In this document: positions 46,001-55,362 of the stretch, piece by piece
Numbering within the stretch: the stretch's first letter is position 1
Layout of the letters: each line of letters starts with the position of its first letter
NCBI RefSeq assembly: GCF_000425165.1
Contig: NZ_KE384321.1
Coordinates: 130,235-194,234, forward strand
Reading direction: 5' to 3'
DNA: 64,000 bases
Source of the DNA: Photobacterium halotolerans DSM 18316
GTDB lineage: Bacteria; Pseudomonadota; Gammaproteobacteria; Enterobacterales; Vibrionaceae
Notes under the pieces: generated by a model
What the model was told of the DNA's origin: nothing
Seen by the model: only the letters and a program-made list of their open reading frames with translations
Databases searched by the model: none
Made by a program: the position numbers and the translations under genes

Positions 46001-46096
46001 AAATGCCATTGTGCCACCGATCAGAAAGATCAGGGTCAGCATCCAGCTGATGACTTTGTTTTTAATAAAGTATGTAGCGATATCCTGTTTCATCAC
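43022..46096 (-). CDS. RND efflux pump inner-membrane transporter (VexK-like)
   Basis: Proton-driven efflux transporter of 1024 residues, the standard RND size with two repeats of six helices and large periplasmic loops. Visible: N-terminal FIKNKVISWMLTLIFLIGGTMAFLELGRLEDPEF, the helix-4 proton-relay segment LGMLVDNAIVVVEGI (one Asp where AcrB has two), and SLSGMLVKNGIVLLDQIEIE in helix 10. It is closest in memory to the VexK/VmeV group with two adaptor genes. AGGAGG is spaced seven bases from a GTG at 46096 and ten from the ATG at 46093; both overlap the adaptor stop. An outer-membrane TolC partner is not in the window. Confidence 0.92.
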   Translation of the reverse strand: MMKQDIATYFIKNKVISWMLTLIFLIGGTMAFLELGRLEDPEFTIKDAMVVTFYPGATAQQVEEEVTYPIEKAIGQLPYVDEVNSISSRDLSQITVTMKNNYGPDDLPQIWDELRRKVNDLKPSLPPGVGTPKVVDDFGDVYGILLAVTGEGYSYRELNDYVDYLRRELELVDGVGKVQVTGTQQEQVFIEISMQRLSNLGISPQTIYGTLQQQNLVTSAGAIRVGDEYIRVQTTGEFRNTEALGDLIIKDSGSQGLIYLRDVATIERGFKEVPDNLVSYNGKQALNLGIAFVSGINVVEGGKRVMSRLAELKVQQPVGIDIGVVYSQPTEVDKSVSGFVVSLGQAVVIVIVVLLFFMGLRSGLLIGLILLLTVLATFVFMKWMAIDLQRISLGALVIALGMLVDNAIVVVEGILIGLQKGRTRLQAASDIVTQTKWPLLGATVIAVMAFAPIGLSQDSTGEYTRTLFTVLLISLMLSWFTAISLTPFFADLFFKSQKVAVEGEEDDPYKGRFFVWYRQFLELCMRRAWLTVISLVVMLGVSLYGFTLIKQSFFPASTSPMFMVDIWLPEGTDIRATNDVLKQLQQKIEQDDSIDYVSTSAGKGSQRFMLTYSPEKSYAAYGELIIRVKQFDDVLPAMSQVQTIIGKGFPDVEYKLKQIMLGPSSGAKIEARLIGPDPTVLRGLAKEVTDIMQADAGTANIRHDWRERTKVLEPVFNESQARRYGITKKDVDDLLQMAFSGLSVGIYREGTTLMPIVARLPEQERVDISTIEGMKIWSPAVQGYVPLQQVVSAVNLRWEDPLIARKDRKRVLTVMADPDPLGDETAATVQKRIQPAIEALNLPPGYALEWGGEYESSGDAKASLFSSMPMGYLMMFLITIFLFNKVKEALIVWATVPLAVIGVASGLLLLNTPFGFMALLGFLSLSGMLVKNGIVLLDQIEIEISSGKDKYQAVVEAAVSRVRPVCMAAITTILGMIPLLPDVFFKPMAVTIMFGLGFATILTLIVVPVLYRLFHSVPLPGREG

Positions 46097-47181
46097 TTCA
46101 CTGCCTCCTGACCGACAACAGTCACATGCTGACCATCACGGAGGCGGTTGACGCCTTCAGTCACAATCACGTCGCCTTCCTGTAATCCGGACACAATACG
46201 CACACCATCCGGGACAACTTTATCTGTTACAACCTGGCGCTTTGTCACTGTATTACCGTCATTCACTACCCACACAAATTTGTTGGCCGGGTTGATAGCA
46301 TCGCCGTCTTGATTGAACACGGCACTGAGCGGAATCACCGCTTCATCCGAGCGATAAACCTGTATTTTCTGTCCGTCCACTTTTACCTCGACCGAAGTGC
46401 CATCGAGAATGAATTGCGCTTCCGGCATTGGCATGGTGAGCGTGACCTTGAAAGAGCCCAGTTCAGGATCCGGCTCTGTCGTAAACTCTTTCAGATACGC
46501 GGTATATTCTGTTCCGTCATCCAGTATCACTTTGGTGCCCGGCCGCTTATTTTGTACCTGCCTGGCGGTGCTTTTTGAATAAATCATGTCCGGGGCCTGG
46601 ATCAGGATATCCACGTCAGTCGCGCTATGGATATTCATGACAGCCTCGCCCACCTGGACGTTTTCAAACTGCTCAACAGGTACACGAGAGATCACCCCGC
46701 TGAAAGGGGCGTGCAATGCGGTGAAGGTCAGCCGTAACTTGGCCAGATTCAGCCTTGCCAGCGCGATTTGCCTTTGTGCAGCCAATTCATCGAACTGCGA
46801 CTGGGCCAGATATCCTTGCCTGACCAGTGTGGCCGACCGGCGATATTGACTGTCCGCCAGACTGAATTTCGCCTGCGCATCATTGACTGTCAGCTGGTAA
46901 TCGGTCGGATCAAGTTGCGCCAGCAACTGGCCTTTTTTCACAAACTCGCCAGGCTTGACGTTGACTTTGATCACTTCACCGGAGAGACGAAAAGACAGCA
47001 CAGATTTATCTGCAGCCGCCGCGACGGCCGGGAAAGAGACAATCGGTGAACTTTGCTCCAGCCCCACCTGATAGACGCTCACAGATGGTGAAGCCTTAGG
47101 CTCGGGCTGCGGCGCCTGACCACAGCCAACAAGCAACCACGGCAATAGCCAGAAAGCTGAACGTAATAAGGTACTTTTCAT
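46093..47181 (-). CDS. RND periplasmic adaptor, second of two
   Basis: Membrane-fusion protein, about 362 residues from MKSTLLRSAFWLLPWLLVGC (lipobox LVGC). The frame extends ten codons upstream into the preceding gene, but this ATG lies one base after that stop (TGAGATG), the normal coupled position. Biotinyl-lipoyl halves VLSFRLSGEVIKVNVKPGEFVKKGQLLAQLD and LHAPFSGVISRVPVEQFENVQVGE flank an alpha-hairpin; beta-barrel and membrane-proximal domains follow (AVIPLSAVFNQDG, VVSGLQEGDVIVTEGVNRLRDGQ-like end). It bridges the transporter and the outer-membrane channel. Confidence 0.9.
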   Translation of the reverse strand: MKSTLLRSAFWLLPWLLVGCGQAPQPEPKASPSVSVYQVGLEQSSPIVSFPAVAAAADKSVLSFRLSGEVIKVNVKPGEFVKKGQLLAQLDPTDYQLTVNDAQAKFSLADSQYRRSATLVRQGYLAQSQFDELAAQRQIALARLNLAKLRLTFTALHAPFSGVISRVPVEQFENVQVGEAVMNIHSATDVDILIQAPDMIYSKSTARQVQNKRPGTKVILDDGTEYTAYLKEFTTEPDPELGSFKVTLTMPMPEAQFILDGTSVEVKVDGQKIQVYRSDEAVIPLSAVFNQDGDAINPANKFVWVVNDGNTVTKRQVVTDKVVPDGVRIVSGLQEGDVIVTEGVNRLRDGQHVTVVGQEAVK

Positions 47182-47182
47182 C

Positions 47183-48217
47183 TCAGAGACCCCGCTCCTT
47201 GACCCATTCACGTACGATCTGGCCTTCTTTCAGCTCAGTCACGCCAGACGCTGCAATAACCGCACCGTCTTCTAATCCGCTGACCACGCGGGATTGTTCA
47301 TCCAGCACCACTTCAACTTTGCTGACTTTGCCATCATCAGCCACCCGCCACACATAAGTGCTGCCGTTTTCCCGCACAATCGCCCGTGCGGGCAATGAAC
47401 CTGCCCCGGTTTGCGGTAACGCAATTTTCACTTGCGCTGCCATACCGGGAAGCAGGTTTTGATCAACCGGTTTTTCCATGGTCAGTGTGACCTGGTAACT
47501 GGAGGTTTTAGTGTCGGCTTCGGTGTCAATTTCCTTCAGGTTGGCCTGGAACACCTGATCCGGGATGGTATCGAAGATCACCTGGGCAGATCGCTCGTCA
47601 CCGGATCGCATACGGTTAAGCAGTTGCTGAGGTAACTGGAAACTGACATTAAGCAGCCCTTCGCTCTGAATATGCATCACCGGCTGTTTCGCCGAAACAT
47701 ATTCATAATTGTTGGCCATGGAAATAGAGACTACCCCATCGTAAGGCGCCATCAGGGTAGCGTATTTCAGGTTGGCTTCCTGTTTATCCAACTCTGCTCT
47801 GGCCTGATTTCGGGCTGCCGTTGACTGGTCAAAGTCCAGTTCGGACACCACATTGGTTTTCAGCAATTCAGCATTTCGCTGGTACTGAACCTGAGCCAGG
47901 TTGTAATTGGCTTTGGCCTGTTCAACCAGCAAGGTCAGCTCATCGGTTTTCAGCTTCGCCAGACGCTGGCCTTTTTTCACCTCTTGGCCATCGCGCACAT
48001 CCACACTTTCCAATACCCCCGATACCCTGAATGCCAGCACCGCTTTATCACCGGCTTCCACCTGGGCGGGAAATGTCCGGTAACCCTGGCTGTCACCGAC
48101 ATCAACAGTTAACAACTTAACCGGTCGGGATACGGGTTCGGGCACAGATTTTGTTTCCTCACTGCAAGCGGTGAGCATGCTCACCGACAGAGTCAGGGCC
48201 AGCAGAGTGAGCCTCAT
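47183..48217 (-). CDS. RND periplasmic adaptor, first of two
   Basis: Membrane-fusion lipoprotein of 344 residues with signal peptide MRLTLLALTLSVSMLTAC. Lipoyl halves: VLAFRVSGVLESVDVRDGQEVKKGQRLAKL and LMAPYDGVVSISMANNYEYVSAKQPV; hairpin helices between them (AKANYNLAQVQYQRNAELL, ARAELDKQEANL). The C-terminal VSGLEDGAVIAASGVTELKEGQ is typical. Two different adaptor genes before one transporter is the layout of V. cholerae vexIJK and V. parahaemolyticus vmeTUV. No TetR-type repressor gene is adjacent. Confidence 0.9.
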   Translation of the reverse strand: MRLTLLALTLSVSMLTACSEETKSVPEPVSRPVKLLTVDVGDSQGYRTFPAQVEAGDKAVLAFRVSGVLESVDVRDGQEVKKGQRLAKLKTDELTLLVEQAKANYNLAQVQYQRNAELLKTNVVSELDFDQSTAARNQARAELDKQEANLKYATLMAPYDGVVSISMANNYEYVSAKQPVMHIQSEGLLNVSFQLPQQLLNRMRSGDERSAQVIFDTIPDQVFQANLKEIDTEADTKTSSYQVTLTMEKPVDQNLLPGMAAQVKIALPQTGAGSLPARAIVRENGSTYVWRVADDGKVSKVEVVLDEQSRVVSGLEDGAVIAASGVTELKEGQIVREWVKERGL

Positions 48218-48342
48218 TCAATGCCTCTCCAATTCAATAGGTCCGATTTATTCAACATTTTGTTGTTAGCCACGGGTCAACATAGCAAAAAAATGCCATT
48301 TTATTGTTTGCTTCCTTAATCAAAGGTTAAACCAGTGCAAAA

Positions 48343-48368
48343 AAAAAGGAGCCAAACGGCTCCTTTTT
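48343..48368. terminator. Terminator after the fumarase gene
   Basis: Stem AAAAAGGAGCC / GGCTCCTTTTT with an AAAC loop. It lies 38 bases past the fumarase stop on the minus strand and also precedes the RND operon, so the two units are separate. Confidence 0.9.
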
Positions 48369-48405
48369 ATTTCAAAATATTTCAGCAGATAACACTGCAG
48401 GCGTG

Positions 48406-49920
48406 TTACACATCCATTTCAGCGATTTTGACTTTCCAGATGTCAGGACCGGTCTGGTGCGCATTCACACCGTCTGAATCGACGGCGACCGTGACAGGCA
48501 TATCCTGCACTTCAAATTCATAGATAGCTTCCATGCCCAGGTCTTCAAAAGCCACAACGCGCGATTTCTTGATAGCTTTCGCCACCAGGTACGCCGCGCC
48601 GCCCACTGCCATTAAATACACGGCCTTGTGATTTTTAATTGACTCAATCGCCACAGGGCCACGCTCTGCTTTACCTATCATGCCAATCAGACCGGTTTCA
48701 GCCAGCATCATGTCGGTGAATTTATCCATGCGCGTCGACGTTGTCGGACCGGCAGGCCCCACGGCTTCGTCGCCCACTGCATCCACAGGGCCGACGTAAT
48801 AAATGAAGCGGTTGTTGAAATCCACACCGTCTGGCAGGCCCTGTCCGCTGTTCAGCATTTCCTGAATACGCTTATGGGCAGCATCACGGCCAGTCAGGAT
48901 TTTACCGGACAGCAGCACGGTTTCGCCGGACTTCCATTGCTGAATTTCCTCTTTGGTGATGTTGTCGACATTAACACGACGCACATTCTGGCCCACTTCC
49001 CAGGTCACTTCAGGCCAGTCTTCCAGCTTAGGCGGCGTCAGCTCTGCCGGACCGCTGCCGTCCAGGGTGAAATGCACATGGCGGGTGGCCGCACAGTTCG
49101 GGATCATGCAAACCGGCTTTGAAGCCGCATGCGTTGGTGCTGTCTTGATTTTGATATCCAGCACGGTCGTCATGCCGCCAAGGCCCTGGGCACCGATACC
49201 CAGCTTGTTGACGCGATCATAGATATCCAGACGCAGCTTCTCTTCGGCATTTTGCGGGCCGCGCTCTATCAGCTCATGAATATCAACCGCTTCCATCAGC
49301 GACTCTTTCGCCAGTACCGCGGCTTTTTCAGCCGTGCCGCCGATACCTATGCCCAGCATACCTGGCGGACACCAACCCGCGCCCATCAATGGCACCGTTT
49401 TTTCCACCCACTCGGCAATATCATCCGACGGGTTGAGCATCACCATTTTGGTTTTGTTCTCTGAGCCGCCGCCCTTGGCCGCCAGCTGAATTTCCACTTG
49501 GTTACCCGGTACCATGTCAATATGGACAACCGCAGGGGCATTGTCTTTGGTATTGATACGCGCTCCGGCAGGATCCGCAACAACCGATGCCCGCAAAGGG
49601 TTGATCGGGTTGTTGTACGCCTGACGCACACCTTCGTCGATCATTTCCTGAACGGTCAGATCGCTGTCCCACTGCACGTTCATACCAATTTTCACGAAAC
49701 AGGTCACAATACCTGTGTCCTGGCAAATCGGACGATGGCCTTCGGCGGACATACGAGAGTTAATCAGAATCTGTGCCATGGCATCTTTCGCGGCCTGGCT
49801 CTGCTCTTTGTGGTAAGCTTTTTCAAGCGCCTGCACAAAATCCAGCGGATGATAGTAGGAAATGTATTGCAGCGCGTCTGCCACACTGCTGATAACATCT
49901 TCTTTACGGATGACGGTCAT
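48406..49920 (-). CDS. fumA: Fumarate hydratase class I
   Basis: [4Fe-4S]-dependent fumarase of the TCA cycle converting fumarate to L-malate, 504 residues (E. coli FumA/FumB 548; the shorter form is usual in Vibrio). N-terminal alpha domain with ICQDTGIVTCFV holding one cluster Cys, NTKDNAPAVVHIDMVPG, GGGSENKTKMVMLNPSD, MGAGWCPPGMLGIGIGG and KPVCMIPNCAATRHVHF. The C-terminal beta domain has GPAGPTTSTRMDKFTD and a HQTGPDIW-containing end. Monocistronic, divergent from pabB. Whether it works aerobically (FumA role) or anaerobically (FumB role) cannot be read off. Confidence 0.95.
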   Translation of the reverse strand: MTVIRKEDVISSVADALQYISYYHPLDFVQALEKAYHKEQSQAAKDAMAQILINSRMSAEGHRPICQDTGIVTCFVKIGMNVQWDSDLTVQEMIDEGVRQAYNNPINPLRASVVADPAGARINTKDNAPAVVHIDMVPGNQVEIQLAAKGGGSENKTKMVMLNPSDDIAEWVEKTVPLMGAGWCPPGMLGIGIGGTAEKAAVLAKESLMEAVDIHELIERGPQNAEEKLRLDIYDRVNKLGIGAQGLGGMTTVLDIKIKTAPTHAASKPVCMIPNCAATRHVHFTLDGSGPAELTPPKLEDWPEVTWEVGQNVRRVNVDNITKEEIQQWKSGETVLLSGKILTGRDAAHKRIQEMLNSGQGLPDGVDFNNRFIYYVGPVDAVGDEAVGPAGPTTSTRMDKFTDMMLAETGLIGMIGKAERGPVAIESIKNHKAVYLMAVGGAAYLVAKAIKKSRVVAFEDLGMEAIYEFEVQDMPVTVAVDSDGVNAHQTGPDIWKVKIAEMDV

Positions 49921-50138
49921 AGTTGCCCTCGTTGCTTATTGACGTATACGCGCCTGCAAATTGACGGGCCTGACCCGGACCTTATGCATGGTAGGGTGTC
50001 AGAGGCAGACCGAAATCTTGAGCTGAATCATCAATGCACAGGATAAAGCCGCGATGCAGACGTCGTATTTGTTTCTATGATACTCTTGCCCGCAATCTCG
50101 CGCTATGCGCCAATCGAACACCTGTCACAAAAAAGAAA

Positions 50139-51515
50139 ATGAAATATTCTGCTGCCTCTCAACTTCAGATCATGCATCTGGACTATAGCCAGGATGCTGT
50201 TCTGGACTGGTTCGAACCTCTTTCTGCCTCCCCTTGGGCTATGCTGCTGCGTTCAGCGGCACAAGGCCACCCTGACAATCGTTATGACATTCTGGTTGCC
50301 GGCCCGCTGGCGACCATAGAAACCCGCGACGGTGTCAGTGTGATCACCCATGCAAGCGGCCAGCAACACAGCTCAGATCAAGATCCGTTTTCATTATTAC
50401 ACGCGCTGCAGTCGGAATTATTACCGGCCTGTCCGGCCATCGGCGATCTGCCTTTTACCGGCGGCGCTGTGGGGTATTTTGCTTACGATCTGGGCCGGCA
50501 GGTGGAAAAGATACCGGCCCTGGCCATTCAGGATATCAAGGCGCCGGATATGGCGGTGGGCTTATATGACTGGGCGTTAATTGCTGACCACCATACCCAG
50601 CAGCTCTCGCTGGTGGCGCCGGATACCTCAGCGCGGCTGCAGTGGCTGAAAGCACAGCAGTCAGCTGAGTCTGACCAGAGAGATGCCTTTCGGCTGACCT
50701 CCGACTGGCAGGCCAATATGACGCTCGACAGCTATATCGGGAAATTTAATCAGGTACAGGATTATTTGAACGCGGGTGACTGCTATCAGATTAACCTGGC
50801 ACAGCGTTTCAGCGCGGGTTATCAGGGCGATGAATGGCAGGCTTACCGGAAACTGGAAGGCCATAATGGCGCGCCCTTTTCGGCCTTTATTCGACTTGAG
50901 CAGGCCGCGGTGTTGTCTGTGTCACCGGAGCGTTTTCTGAAGCTCAAAGATAACAAAATTGAAACCAAGCCGATTAAAGGCACCCGCCCGCGCTCTGCCG
51001 ATCCTGTCACCGATCAGGCCAATGCCGATGATCTGAAACACGCCAGCAAAGACAGGGCGGAAAATTTGATGATAGTCGATTTGCTGCGCAATGATATCGG
51101 CCGGGTGGCATCACCGGGCACGGTGCGTGTCCCCAGCCTGTTTGCCATTGAAAGCTTCCCGGCCGTGCATCACTTGGTCAGCACGGTCACGGCCGACATG
51201 GATCCTGCTCACTATTGTGCAACGGATCTGCTGAAAGCTTGTTTTCCTGGCGGTTCTATCACGGGGGCACCGAAAGTCCGCGCCATGGAAATTATCGAAG
51301 AACTGGAGCCGCACAGACGCAGCGTGTACTGCGGCAGTATAGGTTACATCAGCCGCTGCGGTCAGATGGATACCAGCATCACGATCCGAACCCTGATTGC
51401 GGTCAACAAGCAGATTTATGCCTGGGCCGGCGGCGGTGTGGTGGCCGACAGCGACGCTCAGAGCGAATACCAGGAAACGCTGGACAAGCTGAGCAAAATT
51501 CTGCCAATCTTATAA
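50139..51515 (+). CDS. pabB: Aminodeoxychorismate synthase component I
   Basis: Forms 4-amino-4-deoxychorismate from chorismate and ammonia with PabA, for folate. It has 458 residues (E. coli 453) when begun at the ATG at 50139 (MKYSAASQLQIMHLDYS); the frame upstream encodes 35 Arg/Cys-rich residues with no counterpart. The ribosome-binding site is weak (AAGAAA). The N-terminal region LSASPWAMLLRS and the chorismate-binding domain GDCYQINLAQRF, ETKPIKGTRPRS, HLVSTVTADM, FPGGSITGAPKVRAMEIIEELEPHRR and AGGGVVADSDAQSEYQET are diagnostic. PabA is not in the window. It is followed by nudL as in E. coli. Confidence 0.95.
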   Translation: MKYSAASQLQIMHLDYSQDAVLDWFEPLSASPWAMLLRSAAQGHPDNRYDILVAGPLATIETRDGVSVITHASGQQHSSDQDPFSLLHALQSELLPACPAIGDLPFTGGAVGYFAYDLGRQVEKIPALAIQDIKAPDMAVGLYDWALIADHHTQQLSLVAPDTSARLQWLKAQQSAESDQRDAFRLTSDWQANMTLDSYIGKFNQVQDYLNAGDCYQINLAQRFSAGYQGDEWQAYRKLEGHNGAPFSAFIRLEQAAVLSVSPERFLKLKDNKIETKPIKGTRPRSADPVTDQANADDLKHASKDRAENLMIVDLLRNDIGRVASPGTVRVPSLFAIESFPAVHHLVSTVTADMDPAHYCATDLLKACFPGGSITGAPKVRAMEIIEELEPHRRSVYCGSIGYISRCGQMDTSITIRTLIAVNKQIYAWAGGGVVADSDAQSEYQETLDKLSKILPIL

Positions 51516-51562
51516 CAGACCCTCAACAAACTGCCGGGAGGGGGCGCTACCGGGAATACCAT

Positions 51563-52171
51563 ATGATAGTCCAGCATCACATGCTCAGCCGCTTCCTGCT
51601 TGCGCAGCCGGGCCAGTATGATCGCAGTCATCAGAGACGTATCAAACAATTGCTGCCCAACAGCAGCCGCTTCAAACCCGCGGCAGTAATGATCCCTCTG
51701 GTAGCAAGGCCTGATGGCTACCATGTGATACTGACCCGGCGGGCAAACCATCTGAAACACCATCCTGGCCAAGTGGCCTTTCCGGGCGGCCGCTTTGAAA
51801 GCGAAGACGGCGAACTCATCAATACTGCCATCCGGGAAACCCAGGAAGAGATCGGCATTCTGTGTGATAAAAAAGACATTCTGGGCAAATTGCCCGCCCT
51901 CCCGACACTCAGCGGTTATATGGTCACACCGTTTTTAGCGACTGTTGCCGCCAGCTACCGGCCCGTGCTCGATCCCAACGAAGTCGACAGCATTTTCGAA
52001 GTCCCCGTTACCTTCTTGCTCAACCCCCGCAATATGCGCACCCAGCGTTTTACCTTCAAAGGTAAGGAACACACCATTTATGCCATCCCGTATCAGGAAT
52101 ATTCCATTTGGGGCGCAACGGCTCAGATAGTCAAAGCCCTGTCACATCAAATCTGGGTCGACAATCGCTGA
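51563..52171 (+). CDS. nudL: CoA pyrophosphatase NudL (Nudix)
   Basis: Nudix hydrolase of about 202 residues (E. coli NudL 192). The UPF0035 sub-signature HPGQVAFPGG and the Nudix box GRFESEDGELINTAIRETQEEIGIL are intact, the hallmark of enzymes hydrolysing CoA and its derivatives to 3',5'-ADP and phosphopantetheine. I start at the ATG at 51563 after GGGA; the open frame continues back to 51215 but that part overlaps pabB in another phase. It starts 47 bases after pabB and is likely cotranscribed; pabB-nudL-sdaA is also the E. coli order. Confidence 0.92.
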   Translation: MIVQHHMLSRFLLAQPGQYDRSHQRRIKQLLPNSSRFKPAAVMIPLVARPDGYHVILTRRANHLKHHPGQVAFPGGRFESEDGELINTAIRETQEEIGILCDKKDILGKLPALPTLSGYMVTPFLATVAASYRPVLDPNEVDSIFEVPVTFLLNPRNMRTQRFTFKGKEHTIYAIPYQEYSIWGATAQIVKALSHQIWVDNR

Positions 52172-52208
52172 AGCTTTCACCACCTGTGACACAAATGACC
52201 ATTCCTTT

Positions 52209-52224
52209 GGTGATCAAACTCTCA
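52209..52224 (+). promoter_or_regulatory. CRP-like site upstream of sdaC
   Basis: GGTGATCAAACTCTCA: half-sites GGTGA and TCTCA, six bases apart, each with one mismatch to TGTGA-N6-TCACA. E. coli sdaC is CRP-activated. It lies about 115 bases before the start codon. Moderate match only. Confidence 0.42.
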
Positions 52225-52339
52225 TTTCCTTGCAACAAATGTTAAATAGTGAGCGAGTTTTTTCACAGATCATTTTTTCATGCCTTAAATAAGCGAAAAT
52301 ACCCCGGTTCCTGTTCCCTATTAAATATTGGACTAACTT

Positions 52340-53620
52340 ATGCAAACGAAAACTGCATCTGTATCTGCTGCATCCGCTGCTGCCAAAAGCCGCTGGACAG
52401 CACAAGATACGACCTGGGTGCTTTCCCTTTTTGGTACGGCCGTTGGTGCCGGAATTCTGTTCCTGCCAATTAATGCGGGTATGAGCGGTTTCTGGCCACT
52501 GCTGGCGATGACACTGCTGATTGGCCCGATGACGTACTTCGCACACCGCGGTCTGGCGCGTTTTGTCCTGTCTTCCGCGAAACCCGGCAGTGACATTACT
52601 GAAGTGGTGGAAGAACATTTTGGCGCCAGTGCCGGTAAATTAATCACCCTGCTCTACTTCTTTGCTATTTACCCGATTGTGCTGATTTATGGTGTCGGTA
52701 TCACCAATACTGTCGATTCTTTCCTGGTCAACCAGCTTGGCATGGCATCCATGCCACGCGCTTTACTGTCCATCATTTTGATCCTGGGTATGATGTCCGT
52801 GATGATTGCCGGTGAAAAACTGATGCTGAAAGTTACTCAGTTTCTGGTTTACCCGCTGGTGGGTATTTTGCTGTTTATGTCGGTATATCTGATCCCCGAG
52901 TGGAATCTGTCTTCCGTCAGCCTGAGCACTATGCCTTCACTGGGTGATTTTGCGATCACCTTGTGGATTACCATCCCTGTCCTGGTATTTTCGTTTAACC
53001 ACAGCCCTATTATCTCGGCTTTTTCGCAGGCACAAGCGCGCGAACACGGCGAACAGGCTGAAGAGAAAGCATCCCGTATTCTGGCGCGATCTGCCGTTAT
53101 GCTGCTGGGCTTTGTGATGTTCTTCGTGTTCTCGTGCGTACTGAGCCTGAGCCCGCAGGATCTGGCACAGGCGAAAGCGGAAAACCTGGCTATTCTGTCT
53201 TACCTGGCCAACAAACACGACAGTCCATTTATTTCATATCTGGGCCCGGTTGTAGCATTTGTGGCTATCGTTTCCTCTTTCTTCGGCCATTATCTGGGCG
53301 CGCGGGAAGGTCTGAATGGTCTAGTTTCTAAACAATTAAAGTCGGCTGGTAAGCAAGTTAACGAAAAGAATATTGACAAATTTACCGTTGTCTTCATGAT
53401 TGCTACTATCTGGTTGGTCGCGACAGTTAATCCTAGTATTCTTGGGATGATTGAAACATTAGGCGGCCCGATTATTGCGACAATCTTGTTCCTGATGCCT
53501 ATGTATGCCGTACATAAAGTACCGGCAATGCAGAAGTACAAGGGCGCGGTAAGCAACGTATTTGTCACACTCATGGGTCTGATTGCGATTTCAGCCATTA
53601 TGTACGGGCTATTTTTCTAA
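52340..53620 (+). CDS. sdaC: Serine transporter SdaC
   Basis: Proton-coupled serine importer of the HAAAP family, 426 residues (E. coli 429). Eleven or so membrane helices. Very similar to E. coli SdaC through [95 protein letters not shown] and [37 protein letters not shown]. It is followed by sdaA, its degradative partner, but a terminator sits between them, so the two can be expressed separately. Confidence 0.96.
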   Translation: MQTKTASVSAASAAAKSRWTAQDTTWVLSLFGTAVGAGILFLPINAGMSGFWPLLAMTLLIGPMTYFAHRGLARFVLSSAKPGSDITEVVEEHFGASAGKLITLLYFFAIYPIVLIYGVGITNTVDSFLVNQLGMASMPRALLSIILILGMMSVMIAGEKLMLKVTQFLVYPLVGILLFMSVYLIPEWNLSSVSLSTMPSLGDFAITLWITIPVLVFSFNHSPIISAFSQAQAREHGEQAEEKASRILARSAVMLLGFVMFFVFSCVLSLSPQDLAQAKAENLAILSYLANKHDSPFISYLGPVVAFVAIVSSFFGHYLGAREGLNGLVSKQLKSAGKQVNEKNIDKFTVVFMIATIWLVATVNPSILGMIETLGGPIIATILFLMPMYAVHKVPAMQKYKGAVSNVFVTLMGLIAISAIMYGLFF

Positions 53621-53671
53621 CGTTTCGCCTGTACAGCATTACTGACAAAATACGTAAAAGAACCGATACTT

Positions 53672-53709
53672 AAGAGCAGGGGAGCTTTCAGCACCTGCTC
53701 TTTTGTTTT
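53672..53709 (+). terminator. Terminator between sdaC and sdaA
   Basis: Stem AAGAGCAGG / CCTGCTCTT with a 13-base loop, followed by TTGTTTT. Confidence 0.85.
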
Positions 53710-53800
53710 GACTATACTCGCCAAGGAAGGGGCGGGAGTTCATAAAAAGATAACAGTCCCGGGCCGAAGCAAGATCGCTTCCCCGACTGAGGTACTACGC

Positions 53801-55162
53801 ATGATCAGTATTTTTGATATCTTCAAAATTGGTGTGGGTCCTTCCAGTTCGCACACTGTAGGTCCGATGAAAGCAGGTAAAGAGTTTGTCGATAACCTGC
53901 GTGAAATGGGCAAAATCAATGATGTGACAAAAGTCACCGTTGATGTGTATGGCTCTCTGTCTCTGACAGGTAAAGGCCACCACACAGACATTGCCATTAT
54001 CATGGGCCTGGCTGGCAACAGCCCTGAAACTGTTGATATCGACAGCATCCCCGGGTTTATCGCCAGCGTTGGTGAAACCGAGCGTCTTCCAATTGCAGGT
54101 AATAGTCACACCGTTGATTTCCCACGTGATGGCGGAATGAATTTCCATAACACCAATCTTTCCCTGCATGAGAATGGCATGAGTATTCATGCATGGGCTG
54201 GCGAAGACAAAATTTACAGCAAGACCTATTACTCTATCGGTGGCGGCTTCATTGTTGATGAAGAAAACTTCGGTAAAGAAGAAGAGTCTGAAATCAAAGT
54301 CCCGTACCCGTTTACCTCGGCACAAGAGCTGGTTCAGCACTGTAAAGAAAGCGGTCGCTCCATGAGCTCTATCGTCATGGCAAACCAACGTGCCATGAAC
54401 ACTGAAGACGAAATTAAAGATTACTTCGCCAAAATCTGGAAAACCATGCAAGACTGTATGGACCGTGGCATGAACGAAGAAGGCATTCTCCCTGGTCCAC
54501 TGCGTGTGCCTCGCCGTGCTGCCGCCCTTCGCCAGCAGCTCATTACTTCAGAGCGTACCAACACCGACCCGATGACAGTGGTTGACTGGGTGAACATGTA
54601 CGCTTTTGCAGTGAATGAAGAAAACGCAGCAGGCGGCCGGGTAGTCACTGCGCCGACTAACGGTGCTTGCGGTATTATCCCTGCAGTACTGGCTTACTAT
54701 GATAAATTCATTCAGCCGGTCAGCGAAAAAGAATATATCCGTTACTTTGCCGCGTCTGGCGCAATCGGCGGTCTGTATAAGCGTAATGCTTCTATCTCTG
54801 GTGCTGAAGTAGGCTGTCAGGGTGAAGTGGGTGTTGCCTGCTCAATGGCGGCTGCCGGTCTGGCAGAGCTGATGGGCGCAAGCCCTGAGCAGGTGTGTAT
54901 GGCCGCGGAAATCGCCATGGAGCATAACCTGGGTCTGACATGCGACCCGGTTGCCGGCCAGGTGCAGGTACCTTGTATCGAACGAAACGGTATCGCAGCG
55001 GTTAAATCCATCAATGCTTCACGTATGGCGTTACGTCGTGCTTCCGAGCCTCGGGTATCGCTGGATAAAGTGATCGAGACCATGCTGGAAACCGGTAAAG
55101 ACATGAATGCCAAGTATCGCGAAACCTCTCAGGGCGGATTAGCGATCAAAGTGATCTGCTGA
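53801..55162 (+). CDS. sdaA: L-serine dehydratase (deaminase)
   Basis: [4Fe-4S] L-serine ammonia-lyase giving pyruvate and ammonia, 453 residues (E. coli SdaA 454). Start chosen at the ATG at 53801 (MISIFDIFKIGVGPSSSHTVGPMKAG) with GAGGT upstream; the frame extends 31 codons back without family similarity. Cluster Cys are in CSMAAAGLAEL, VGCQGEVGVAC and LTCDPVAGQVQVPCIERN; VTAPTNGACGIIPAVL is another hallmark. With SdaC it forms a serine catabolic pair feeding pyruvate. Confidence 0.97.
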   Translation: MISIFDIFKIGVGPSSSHTVGPMKAGKEFVDNLREMGKINDVTKVTVDVYGSLSLTGKGHHTDIAIIMGLAGNSPETVDIDSIPGFIASVGETERLPIAGNSHTVDFPRDGGMNFHNTNLSLHENGMSIHAWAGEDKIYSKTYYSIGGGFIVDEENFGKEEESEIKVPYPFTSAQELVQHCKESGRSMSSIVMANQRAMNTEDEIKDYFAKIWKTMQDCMDRGMNEEGILPGPLRVPRRAAALRQQLITSERTNTDPMTVVDWVNMYAFAVNEENAAGGRVVTAPTNGACGIIPAVLAYYDKFIQPVSEKEYIRYFAASGAIGGLYKRNASISGAEVGCQGEVGVACSMAAAGLAELMGASPEQVCMAAEIAMEHNLGLTCDPVAGQVQVPCIERNGIAAVKSINASRMALRRASEPRVSLDKVIETMLETGKDMNAKYRETSQGGLAIKVIC

Positions 55163-55190
55163 TCCAAAGAGCAATCTGATTGATACGTTA

Positions 55191-55217
55191 AAGGAGGCTT
55201 AAGCCTCCTTTTTTTAT
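55191..55217 (+). terminator. Intrinsic terminator after sdaA
   Basis: Palindrome AAGGAGGCTTAAGCCTCCTT followed by TTTTT. Confidence 0.92.
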
Positions 55218-55362
55218 TCCCTGTATTCTCGGTCTCAGCCAGCCCGCTACCCTGCCTTTTTTGCTTACAACGTGCTAAACCCGCCATTATTTCGCCTGCA
55301 GCCGGGCTCTAACAGCGTCCAGCTTTCTTCACCGCCATACCGAACCTGCCAGCAACCGGCAT

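Noticed and set aside
51215-51562. Upstream extension of the nudL frame
   Set aside because: It overlaps the 3' end of pabB out of phase and is low-quality Arg/Gly-rich sequence; NudL homologues start near 51563.
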